A stretch of DNA of 8,206 bases from Actinomycetota bacterium (GCA_003157715.1 PMKK01000324.1:1-8206); one strand, 5' to 3'; shown: positions 1-6,591, counted from the stretch's first letter. Notes: a model not told the origin generated them from the sequence alone. Program-made: numbers and translations.

Positions 1-416
1 TCACCAGAGCCAAGCTCATCGCCGCCCTGAACGACGACCTGGCCAAGGAGTTCCAGGCGCTGATCCAGTACGTGCAGCATGCCGCGGTGATCACCGGCCC
101 GCAGTACGACGCCATCCGTGCCGAGCTTGCCATCCACTCCAACGAAGAGCACGCGCACGCCATCTCGCTCTCTGAGCAGATCGACTTCCTCGGCGGCACG
201 CCGGGGATCGAGGTGGCCACGGTGCACGTCTCCGACGTCGCCAAGACCATGCTCGAGCAGGACCTGGAGGGTGAGCTCGACGCCATCGCGCGCTACAAGG
301 CGCGCATCGCCCAGGCCGAGCAGCTTCAGGAATACGGCCTGCGGCGCGCCCTCGAGGACATCCTCATGGTCGAAGAAGAACACGCCCGCGATCTGCAGAA
401 CGCCCTCGACCTCTAG
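1..416 (+). CDS. Bacterioferritin-like ferritin (di-iron), 5' end missing
   Basis: Iron-storage or ferroxidase protein of the ferritin-like four-helix-bundle superfamily, cytosolic. The reading frame is open from base 3 (T-R-A-K-L) to the TAG at 414-416, giving 137 visible residues. In visible numbering the di-iron ligands are E16, E49, H52, E91, E124 and H127. The spacings E16-E49 (33) and E49xxH52, the DLxxE segment and the final ExxH (EEEH at 124-127) match the E. coli bacterioferritin ligands E18, E51, H54, E94, E127 and H130. By that alignment only a few N-terminal residues and the start codon lie outside the window. The GTG at 72 is internal and not the start, because the helix-A ligand lies upstream of it. 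Bacterioferritin's haem ligand Met52 corresponds to H50 here, so haem binding is doubtful. A non-haem ferritin or a Dps-like protein is the alternative. It converges on the MFS gene, with 8 bp between the stops. Confidence 0.85.
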   Translation, partial: TRAKLIAALNDDLAKEFQALIQYVQHAAVITGPQYDAIRAELAIHSNEEHAHAISLSEQIDFLGGTPGIEVATVHVSDVAKTMLEQDLEGELDAIARYKARIAQAEQLQEYGLRRALEDILMVEEEHARDLQNALDL

Positions 417-424
417 CTTCGCGT

Positions 425-1723
425 TCAGCTCGCGAGGGTCGGGCGCTCGCGCCCGACCCTCGCGAGCGCCACATACAGCACCCCGCCCACAAGACCGGCG
501 ACCATGATCAGGGCCCAGGCGGGACGACCACCGAGGCGGTCCATGGCCGTTCCCGTCACCAGCGGAGCCAGGGCCTGGCCGCCCACCCAGACGATGCTCC
601 AGACGCCCATGTACCGGCCCCTCTCGGCGTCGCTCGCAAGTCCCATGGCGATACTGGTCGACAGCGGCACGAAGACGATCTCGCCCAGACTGAACACGAC
701 CATCAGGGCGAACAGCGGCCAGCCGCCGGCGAGGAACGCGGCCGCGCCGATGCCGAGGCCCAGCAGGACGCTCGCGAACGCCACGAGCAGCAGCCGGTCG
801 CGGCGATCCAGCAGCCGCACCACCGGATACTGCAAGGTCACCACGAGGGTCGCGTTCAGGGCGAGCAACAGGCCCCAGGTCGCATACGAGACATGCAGCA
901 CGTGCGTCAGGAACACGGGGTAGATGGTAGAGATGTGGCCGTAGCAGAACAGCGGCAGCAGGGTGACGGCGCAGAAAGCCAGAAAGCGCCGGTCGGCGAG
1001 CACCCGCCGGTAGCCGGCCGGCTCGCGGACCGCCCCGAGGACTACGCCCGGGGCACCCTCGGTCACGGTCTCGGCGACGAGCGGCCCGCGATCGGCGAGC
1101 GCCCTGTCGGCAGGACGCGTCTCCTTGAGCAGCACGGCAAGCAGCACGAACAAACAGCCGCATCCGGCCGCCGAAACGCCGAACAGCACAGAGAATGCCA
1201 GGCCGGCGGCCAGCGCGAAACCGGCGATCATCGGCCCGAAGACGACGCCGAGGTTGAGAGCGACGCGGACGATGCCGAAGGCTTCGGCGATGCGTTCCCG
1301 TGGCACGAGGTCACCGACCATCGCGTTGCTGGCGGTGAGAAACAGCGGCCAGCCGAGGGCGCCCGAGGCAAGCACGACGGCCACGATGAGGCCGACGTTG
1401 TGGACCACGGCGAGCGCCCCGGTCAGGATCGCCGCGCTGGCCACCGACAGCAGCACCACCCCCCGGCGTCCGTGGCGGTCCGCCCACCAGCCGCCCGCGA
1501 TCTGCAGCGGCAGACCCACGATCGACGACAGGCCGAGCAACCCGCCGACCACTCCCAGCGACAGGTGGATGCGATCGTGCAGGTAGATAGCCAGGAACGG
1601 GAACACCAGCGCCGAGCTCGACAGGAAGACCACGGTGCCCCCTACCACCAGCCAGAACTGTCCCGGAAAGACGCGCGCGCCGGACACCACGGCCCTAGCC
1701 CGGCCGCCGCGCGCCGCCGGCAT
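425..1723 (-). CDS. MFS efflux-type transporter (second gene of paralogous pair)
   Basis: A 432-residue inner-membrane protein of the major facilitator superfamily, probably a proton-coupled exporter of the DHA1/MdtH-like drug-efflux group. The substrate cannot be read from the sequence. About 12 hydrophobic segments are visible, TM1 starting near residue 23. The signature loop 2-3 motif A, GGWWADRHGRRGVV, is at 77-90. A hydrophilic central loop (about 200-245) separates the two six-helix halves, and an ERGRYMG segment lies at about 367-373 in the second half. Length is normal for the family. The ATG at 1723-1721 shares its A with the TGA stop of the upstream MFS gene (TGATG), which points to translational coupling; no clear Shine-Dalgarno is seen. 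Its last codons form a perfect hairpin (428-467). It is a diverged paralogue of the upstream gene, sharing segments such as ALN at about 288-290 and FGP/GGP at 162-164. Confidence 0.9.
   Translation of the reverse strand: MPAARGGRARAVVSGARVFPGQFWLVVGGTVVFLSSSALVFPFLAIYLHDRIHLSLGVVGGLLGLSSIVGLPLQIAGGWWADRHGRRGVVLLSVASAAILTGALAVVHNVGLIVAVVLASGALGWPLFLTASNAMVGDLVPRERIAEAFGIVRVALNLGVVFGPMIAGFALAAGLAFSVLFGVSAAGCGCLFVLLAVLLKETRPADRALADRGPLVAETVTEGAPGVVLGAVREPAGYRRVLADRRFLAFCAVTLLPLFCYGHISTIYPVFLTHVLHVSYATWGLLLALNATLVVTLQYPVVRLLDRRDRLLLVAFASVLLGLGIGAAAFLAGGWPLFALMVVFSLGEIVFVPLSTSIAMGLASDAERGRYMGVWSIVWVGGQALAPLVTGTAMDRLGGRPAWALIMVAGLVGGVLYVALARVGRERPTLAS
428..467. terminator. Perfect 18-bp hairpin at the ferritin/MFS convergent junction
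   Basis: Arms 428-445 and 450-467 are perfectly complementary (GCTCGCGAGGGTCGGGCG and its reverse complement) around a 4-nt loop CTCG at 446-449. It starts 11 nt after the ferritin stop. On the minus strand it makes up the last 13 or so codons of the MFS gene, ending directly before that gene's TGA. No T-tract follows on either strand, so it is not a textbook intrinsic terminator. Its position between two convergent genes and its symmetry suggest a bidirectional stop or an mRNA 3'-end stabiliser. The structure is seen directly; the role is inferred. Confidence 0.6.
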
Positions 1724-3036
1724 CAGTCGGGCTCGGCGGGGACCGGGCCGCGAGACGTGGAGTCGCGCGGCACGACCTTCCCGCGCAGCAGCAGGAACAG
1801 CACGGCGCCGGCCAGCCCGACGAAGAACACGACGCCGAAGGCGGGGCGGCCACCGAGTGTCTGCATGGCCCAGCCGCCGAAGGCCGTGCCCAGCGAGGCA
1901 CCGCCGTTCCAGACGATCGTCCAGGCGCCGTTATAGCGTCCGCGGACGGCCTCGGGCGCCAGATCGGAGACGATCTCGGCAGCGACGGGGCCCAGCAGCA
2001 CCTCGCCCAGGCTGAGCACGCAGACAAGCGCGTAGAGCTCCCAGCCGGGTTGGGCGAGCGCGGATCCACCCAGGCCTATGGCCACGAGCAGGCTCGACGC
2101 CGCGAGCAGCAGCATGCGGTCGACGTTGCGCACGGCGCGCATGACGGGGTAGCCCAGGACGGCCACGACCGCGGCGTTCAGGGCGAGCAGCAGGCTCCAG
2201 GTGCTGGTCGGCACGTGCAGGAAGCGTGTGATGAAGATCGAGTACATGGCGCCGAACATGCCGAAGCAGAAGACGGGCAGCATCGCCACGGCGCAGAACA
2301 GCCGAAACCGGCCGTCGCCGAAGACGATCGCCCAGCCGCTGCGCCCGGCCGCGTCGACGTGCCGGCCGGAGTGGCGGGCACTCTCAGGTCGGGTCTCGCG
2401 CAGAAAGACCGCTGTCAGCACCAGAAACGAGAGACAGCCGACCGCGGCGGCCACGAACAGCTGGCGAAAGGACGCTCCCAGGGTGATCGCGAGACCACCT
2501 ATCGGCGGCCCACCCACCACGCCGACGTTCATCGCGGTGCGCAGCACGCTGAAGGCCTCGGCACGCTGTTCCTCGGGCAGCAAGTCGGCCGTCATCGCGT
2601 TGGCGGCCGTCTGGAACAGCGGCCAGCCGAAGGCCCCCTCCATGGCGACGAGGATCGCCACCTGCCACGCGTGATGGGCCCAGGCGAAGCCGAGAAACCA
2701 CACGGTGGCGCTGACCGCGGCGACCAGCATCATGCTCTTGCGACCAAAGCGGTCGGTGAGCGTGCCGCCCAGCATCTGGAACGGCATGACCGCCATGGTC
2801 ACCAGGCCGAACACCGCGCCGATCACGGTCAGCGAGATGTGCAGCGTCTGGCTCATGTAGATGCCCTCGAACGGAAACCCGAGGGCGGCGGCACCGGTGT
2901 AGACGAAGGTGCCGGCGACGAGGATCCAGAACTGCCGCGGGAAGCCGTGCAGGTCGTGGGTCAGCCGCGACCACGCGCCCCGCAGGCCGGACCACCGTCT
3001 CTTCAGTCGCCCCACAATCACACCTGCCTTGCGCAT
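1723..3036 (-). CDS. MFS efflux-type transporter (first gene of paralogous pair)
   Basis: A 437-residue inner-membrane MFS transporter, probably an exporter of the DHA1/MdtH-like type with unknown substrate. Motif A, GGTLTDRFGRKSMM, is at about 90-103, and an RGRYNG segment at 365-370 matches the RGRYMG of the downstream paralogue. About 12 membrane segments are visible from residue 36 on, with a polar central loop near 213-243. A basic N-terminus (RLKRRW, residues 10-15) precedes TM1. The frame stays open far upstream, antisense to dinG, so the start had to be chosen. ATG at 3036-3034 gives the expected length, and everything upstream is low-complexity and antisense. GTG codons 6 and 8 are alternatives; AAGGCAGG upstream of codon 8 (3015-3013) could be a ribosome site. 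It is the first gene of a two-gene operon, overlapping the next by one base, and is divergent from dinG. Confidence 0.88.
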   Translation of the reverse strand: MRKAGVIVGRLKRRWSGLRGAWSRLTHDLHGFPRQFWILVAGTFVYTGAAALGFPFEGIYMSQTLHISLTVIGAVFGLVTMAVMPFQMLGGTLTDRFGRKSMMLVAAVSATVWFLGFAWAHHAWQVAILVAMEGAFGWPLFQTAANAMTADLLPEEQRAEAFSVLRTAMNVGVVGGPPIGGLAITLGASFRQLFVAAAVGCLSFLVLTAVFLRETRPESARHSGRHVDAAGRSGWAIVFGDGRFRLFCAVAMLPVFCFGMFGAMYSIFITRFLHVPTSTWSLLLALNAAVVAVLGYPVMRAVRNVDRMLLLAASSLLVAIGLGGSALAQPGWELYALVCVLSLGEVLLGPVAAEIVSDLAPEAVRGRYNGAWTIVWNGGASLGTAFGGWAMQTLGGRPAFGVVFFVGLAGAVLFLLLRGKVVPRDSTSRGPVPAEPD

Positions 3037-3088
3037 CCGGTCACGGGGCTGTCGTGGCGCGGCGCATTCGAGCTTCGGCCCGGCGTCA

Positions 3089-3118
3089 ATCGTAGCCGAA
3101 CACCGCACCGGCGGCGAA
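3089..3118 (-). promoter_or_regulatory. Candidate promoter of the MFS operon
   Basis: On the minus strand TTCGCC (3118-3113) is followed after 18 bp by TACGAT (3094-3089), which matches four of six positions of TATAAT. This would give a leader of about 45 nt before the ATG at 3036. The -35 match is poor and the assignment rests on position and the -10 only. Confidence 0.25.
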
Positions 3119-3131
3119 CGGCGGCCACGCG

Positions 3132-3164
3132 CGAAGGTCCCCGCGCGCGGCGCGACGAAGGTCC
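3132..3164. repeat. 9-bp direct repeat CGAAGGTCC x2, possible operator
   Basis: Two exact copies of CGAAGGTCC at 3132-3140 and 3156-3164, repeating with a 24-bp period inside the divergent intergenic region, between the two candidate promoters. In GC-rich sequence a chance 9-mer repeat is possible, but this one contains AA and T and so is not simple GC low complexity. Confidence 0.35.
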
Positions 3165-3177
3165 ACCCCGGCCGCCC

Positions 3178-3206
3178 GCGACGCTCCGCGGCCGTCGTGG
3201 TAGGCT
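3178..3206 (+). promoter_or_regulatory. Candidate dinG promoter, possibly leaderless
   Basis: A -10-like TAGGCT at 3201-3206 lies 17 bp after GCGACG (3178-3183), which keeps the GAC core of a -35 box. Only 7 nt separate the -10 from the ATG at 3214, so transcription would begin at or next to the start codon, as in leaderless genes. The same bases also read GGTAGG (3199-3204), a weak Shine-Dalgarno 9 nt before the ATG. The two readings exclude each other in practice. Confidence 0.35.
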
Positions 3207-3213
3207 CGTGACC

Positions 3214-6123
3214 ATGCCCCGCCCGCCCGTCCAGATCGTCGTCGTCGACACCGAGACCACCGGGCTCGACCCGGCCCGCGACCGCGTGATCGACATCGGC
3301 GCCGTGCGCCTGGGCGCCGACCTGCGGGTCGCTGCCACCTGGACCACGCTGGTCGACCCCGGCCGTGCTCTGCCCCTGCAGATCACCCGTCTCACGGGCA
3401 TCGCTACGGCCGACCTGGCCGGTGCCCCGGCGTTTCCCCAAGCCTATGTGGAGTTGTGCGAGTTCGTCGGCGAGGCACTCGTCGTCGGCCAGAACGTCGC
3501 CTTCGACCTCGCCATGCTGGGGGCGGCGGCGGCGCGCTGCGGGGCGCCGCCCCTGCGCGCCCGTACCTTCGACACGCTGGCCGCCTCTCTGCTGCTCTTC
3601 CCTGAGATCGACCGCCACGGGCTGGCCTCGATGGCGGCCACGCTCGATCTGGGCGAGCCGCCGCACCGCGCCTTGCCCGACGCCCAGGTCACGGCCGCCC
3701 TGCTCGACGCGCTGCGCCGCCGCGCCGCGACCCTGACGGCCGACGAGCGCCGCCTGCTCGAAGCGGCGGGCTGGGAGCCACTGACCGTGCTCGACACCCT
3801 TCGCCCGCCCCCCGACCCGGCGGCGCCCGGCGCGCTGCTTTCCGACGACCGGCGGTGCGCCGCGCCGGCGCCTGTACCGGCCGATGCTCGCCCCGCTCCC
3901 CTGGCCTGCGGGGCCGGTGACTGGCGCGCCGCCTTCGATCCCGGCGGCGCGCTCGCCGGCGCCCTCGCCGGTTTCGTCGTGCGGCCCGGCCAGGTCGACA
4001 TGGCCGCCGAGGTCGCCGCCATGTTCGCCGGCGGCGGGCTCGGGCTCTTTGAAGCCGGCACCGGCATGGGCAAGAGCCTCGCCTATCTCCTGCCGGCCGC
4101 CTTTCGCGCGGCGGCCTGCGGAGAGCGCATCACGATCTCCACCAAGACCAAGGCTCTGCAGCGACAGCTCGCCGAGCGCGAACTGCCCCTGCTGTCGTCC
4201 TGCCTGCCCGAGGGTTTTCGCTGGACGCTGCTCATGGGCCGCGAGAACTACCTTTGCCGCCGGCGCCTGAACGAGGCGGTCGCGGGAGCCGAGGGCGGCC
4301 TGCCCGACCGCGACCGCCTGCTGGCTCTGGCCTGGCTGCTCGGCCGCGTCCGCCACGGCGCGGTCGACGTGTCGGCCCTGCCCTACGGCGCCACGCAGAC
4401 GCTCCCGGCGCTCGCCGAGACGGCCCGCGAGCTGCGCGCTTCGGCGACCTCCTGCCTGGCTGGGCGCTGCGGTTCGCGCGACGAGTGCCACTGGCGGCGC
4501 GCCCGCAGCGACGCGCGCACCGCCCATCTCGTCTGCGTGAACCACGCCTTGCTGCTCACCGGCGGCGACACTCTGCCGCCCTTCGACGACCTGGTGATAG
4601 ACGAGGCTCACCTGCTGCCCGACGAGGCCGTGTCGGCCTTTTCGCAGCGCGTCGACAGAGCGCTCGTCGACGAGCTCCTCGGCGAAGCCCGCGGCCGTCA
4701 CGGACACCGTCCGCTGGCCACGGTGGCGCGCCTGGCCGCCGGCAAGGTGCCCGGCGACGCGGCCGCCGCGCTGATCGCCGCTGCCGACGGCTTCGAGCAC
4801 GCCGCACGGGTCATGCCCGGCCTGGCCGATACCGTCGGGACCACTCTCGGCGCGCTCGTCGCGGCCACGGCCGAGCCCGGCCTCGACACCGCGGCGACCG
4901 AGCTCTACGGGCGCACGCTGCTGCTCACCGCCGGCCTCCAGGAACAGCCGGTCTTCGACGCCTTCGCGGCGGCCTGCGGGGCACTCGCGAGTGCCCTCTC
5001 AGAGCTTTCGCAAGCGGCCTCGGCGGCCGCCGAGGCGCTCCCCGAGGAGCACCGCGAGCGTCCCCGCGCGGTCGCGCTGGGAGCCGACGCCGCGGCCGCC
5101 GCCCGGCTGCTCTCCGACATCACCGGCCGGCCGGCCGGCCACCTCGTCTTCTGGGCCGAACTGCCCGGCCATCGCGCCGGTGGCGGCGCCCGGTCCGGCC
5201 TGGGAGCCGCGCGTGTCTGGTCGCTGAACCGCGCGCCGCTGTCGCCGGCCCCGCTCGTCAGGGAACGTCTCTGGGACCGGCTGCGCAGCGGCGTGCTCGT
5301 CAGCGCCACGCTCGGTGTGGCCGGCTCGTTTGCCTACTATCGCGGCGAGGCCGGTCTGGCGGCCGAGCTCGACGTGGCCGAACACGTCTTTCCCTCGCCG
5401 TTCGACTTCCGTCGTCAGGCGGCGCTGGTGCTCGAGCACGATCCCACTACCCGCTACCAGGCCGGCGACCAGCCGGCGCGACTCGCCGAACACCTGCGGC
5501 GCCTCACCGAGCTCACCGGCGGCCGGCTGCTCGCCCTCTTCACGAACCGCCGCGAGGTCGAAGCGGTCGCGGCCCTGATCGGGCCGCACGTCGAAGACGA
5601 AGGCGTGGTCTTGCTGGCCCAGGGGGTGCACGGCAGCGCCGCGGCGCTTGCCGAGGAGTTTCGCAGTCATCCGGCCACCGTGCTACTCGGCGTCGACGCG
5701 CTGTGGACCGGTCAGGACTTTCCCGGCGACGCGCTCGTCTGCCTGGTGATCGCCCGCCTGCCGTTCCCCCGCCAGGACGCCCGTTTCGAAGCGCGCCGGC
5801 GGGCTGCCCAGGACGAGGGCCGCGACTGGTTTCGCGAGTTCTACCTGCCCGAAGCCGTGCTCAGGTTCCGCCAGGGGTTCGGCCGCCTGATCCGCACCGA
5901 GACCGATGCCGGCGTGGTCGTCGTGCTCGACCACCGGCTCACCCAGAAGACCTACCAGCGCGAGTTTCTGGAAAGCCTGCCCGAGATCGAGATCGCGCGC
6001 GTGGCGCCCGACGCGCTGCCCGACACGGTAGCCGCGGCCCTGGCGCGCCTCGGCATCGCCGCCCGGCCGGGGTCGCCGGCGACCTCACGCCGCGGCGGCT
6101 CACGGCCGCCGCGGCTTGGCTAG
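3214..6123 (+). CDS. dinG: DinG-family helicase with N-terminal DEDDh exonuclease domain
   Basis: A 969-residue cytosolic DNA repair/replication protein. Residues 1-170 are a DnaQ-like 3'-5' exonuclease: ExoI DTET (D12, E14), ExoII with N94 and D98, ExoIII H151 and D156, so all DEDDh residues are present. After a Pro/Ala-rich linker (about 195-235) comes an XPD/DinG superfamily 2 helicase: Walker A AGTGMGKS (281-288), DEAH box (463-466), SAT (697-699), motif V WTGQDFPG (831-838) and motif VI QGFGRLIR (887-894). Four cysteines C348, C414, C419 and C425 sit between Walker A and DEAH, where DinG/XPD bind a 4Fe-4S cluster. The fused exonuclease resembles the Firmicutes DinG form, while the cysteines resemble the E. 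coli form. ATG at 3214 is chosen because the exonuclease begins within ten residues; GTG at 3208 is an alternative. The upstream open frame is antisense to the MFS gene. Its end converges on the zinc-ribbon gene with a 3-bp gap. Confidence 0.93.
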   Translation: MPRPPVQIVVVDTETTGLDPARDRVIDIGAVRLGADLRVAATWTTLVDPGRALPLQITRLTGIATADLAGAPAFPQAYVELCEFVGEALVVGQNVAFDLAMLGAAAARCGAPPLRARTFDTLAASLLLFPEIDRHGLASMAATLDLGEPPHRALPDAQVTAALLDALRRRAATLTADERRLLEAAGWEPLTVLDTLRPPPDPAAPGALLSDDRRCAAPAPVPADARPAPLACGAGDWRAAFDPGGALAGALAGFVVRPGQVDMAAEVAAMFAGGGLGLFEAGTGMGKSLAYLLPAAFRAAACGERITISTKTKALQRQLAERELPLLSSCLPEGFRWTLLMGRENYLCRRRLNEAVAGAEGGLPDRDRLLALAWLLGRVRHGAVDVSALPYGATQTLPALAETARELRASATSCLAGRCGSRDECHWRRARSDARTAHLVCVNHALLLTGGDTLPPFDDLVIDEAHLLPDEAVSAFSQRVDRALVDELLGEARGRHGHRPLATVARLAAGKVPGDAAAALIAAADGFEHAARVMPGLADTVGTTLGALVAATAEPGLDTAATELYGRTLLLTAGLQEQPVFDAFAAACGALASALSELSQAASAAAEALPEEHRERPRAVALGADAAAAARLLSDITGRPAGHLVFWAELPGHRAGGGARSGLGAARVWSLNRAPLSPAPLVRERLWDRLRSGVLVSATLGVAGSFAYYRGEAGLAAELDVAEHVFPSPFDFRRQAALVLEHDPTTRYQAGDQPARLAEHLRRLTELTGGRLLALFTNRREVEAVAALIGPHVEDEGVVLLAQGVHGSAAALAEEFRSHPATVLLGVDALWTGQDFPGDALVCLVIARLPFPRQDARFEARRRAAQDEGRDWFREFYLPEAVLRFRQGFGRLIRTETDAGVVVVLDHRLTQKTYQREFLESLPEIEIARVAPDALPDTVAAALARLGIAARPGSPATSRRGGSRPPRLG
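6089..6115. terminator. Perfect 11-bp hairpin at the dinG/zinc-ribbon convergent junction
   Basis: Arms GCCGCGGCGGC (6089-6099) and GCCGCCGCGGC (6105-6115) are exact inverse complements around the loop TCACG. It lies in the last codons of dinG, 5 nt before the dinG TAG. On the minus strand it begins 11 nt after the zinc-ribbon stop. No T-tract follows beyond TT. A bidirectional stop or transcript 3'-end structure is the likely role (inferred). Confidence 0.5.
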
Positions 6124-6131
6124 CGGCTAGC
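6118..6131. repeat. Tandem heptamer GGCTAGC x2 carrying both stop codons
   Basis: GGCTAGC occurs at 6118-6124 and again at 6125-6131. Its core GCTAGC is palindromic, so each copy offers a TAG on both strands. The dinG stop (6121-6123) uses the first copy, and the opposing zinc-ribbon stop (6129-6127) uses the second. Confidence 0.5.
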
Positions 6132-6591
6132 GCCGCTTGCGCCCGGCGCGCCGCTGGGGGGAGCGTGATCTGGCCGCCGGCGCCGGAGCGGCGCTGCCGC
6201 CGCGACGCGATACGTAGCGGTCTCCCGCGGCGGCCTCACCCGGCTCGCCCGGCTTCACCTTGACGACCACCGCCCGGGTGCGCCGCCCGCAGCTCGGGCA
6301 GGTCAGCGACTTCCAGGTGTGGTAGGTGCCGTCGGGGTTGCGCGCCATGCCCGAGAAGGTCAGGTAGTCGACCAGCCACGGCACCTTGAACAGGTGGCCG
6401 CAGTGGGCGCAGCGATAGCGGTAGCCGACCGCGTAGGCACGCACCAGCAGAAACGTGAGCAGCAACATGATGAGGATCGAGTACGGCAGGCCGTAGCGCG
6501 GATAGATGAAGAGCATGACGAAGACGAAGGCGACGCCGAAGCCGGCCACGACCAGCACGCGGCGCAGCACATCGCGAAAGCCAGGATTCAC
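6127..6591 (-). CDS. Two-helix membrane protein with zinc ribbon and basic tail, unknown function
   Basis: A 154-residue protein that I cannot assign to a named family. Residues about 11-31 and 36-52 are two hydrophobic segments joined by a short turn (PRYGLP). A zinc ribbon follows, CxxC at 61-64 and CxxC at 98-101, separated by 33 residues that include aromatic and charged positions. The tail from about 112 is disordered-looking, rich in R, P, A, G and S, and ends in RKRR. The hairpin membrane anchor suggests the ribbon and tail lie in the cytosol, where they could bind zinc, nucleic acid or a partner. The start is GTG at 6591, preceded 10 nt upstream by GGGAG. No ATG in this frame fits. 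It begins 7 nt after the ABC permease stop, so it is the last gene of that operon. A role as an accessory of the exporter is possible but unproven. Confidence 0.75.
   Translation of the reverse strand: MNPGFRDVLRRVLVVAGFGVAFVFVMLFIYPRYGLPYSILIMLLLTFLLVRAYAVGYRYRCAHCGHLFKVPWLVDYLTFSGMARNPDGTYHTWKSLTCPSCGRRTRAVVVKVKPGEPGEAAAGDRYVSRRGGSAAPAPAARSRSPQRRAGRKRR

Larger units (their letters stand above)
3037..3213. promoter_or_regulatory. Divergent intergenic control region between MFS operon and dinG
   Basis: 177 bp separate the start of the leftward MFS operon from the rightward dinG-like gene, so both promoters should lie here. A 9-bp direct repeat CGAAGGTCC (3132-3140 and 3156-3164, 24 bp apart) sits between the two candidate promoters and could be an operator. 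No LexA-type palindrome was recognised, so SOS control of the helicase gene is not supported by what can be seen. Location is certain; the regulatory content is inferred. Confidence 0.5.

Noticed and set aside
893..1936. Plus-strand open frame antisense to the two MFS genes
   Set aside because: Gln/His/Arg/Asp-rich antisense shadow. The minus strand here encodes clear membrane helices and MFS motif A.
2050..3213. Plus-strand open frame extending the dinG protein upstream by 388 codons
   Set aside because: It is antisense to the well-supported MFS gene, rich in H, G, R, E and Q, and the exonuclease domain begins right after the ATG at 3214.
3037..3213. LexA/SOS box upstream of dinG
   Set aside because: I looked for GAAC-N4-GTTC-like or CTG-N10-CAG-like palindromes. 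GAAC occurs in the region, but no matching second half-site was seen.
3037..4800. Minus-strand open frame extending the MFS protein upstream by nearly 600 residues, antisense to dinG
   Set aside because: Composition is low-complexity (G, A, R, Q, H rich) with no domain, and it mirrors the strongly supported dinG codons. High GC makes stop codons rare in antisense frames. The MFS fold begins shortly after the ATG at 3036.
4999..5670. Minus-strand open frame inside dinG
   Set aside because: Antisense shadow of the helicase region with no domain or credible start context.
4254..6263. Long plus-strand open frame of about 669 codons inside dinG
   Set aside because: An Arg/Pro/Ala-rich out-of-frame shadow of dinG with no recognisable motif.
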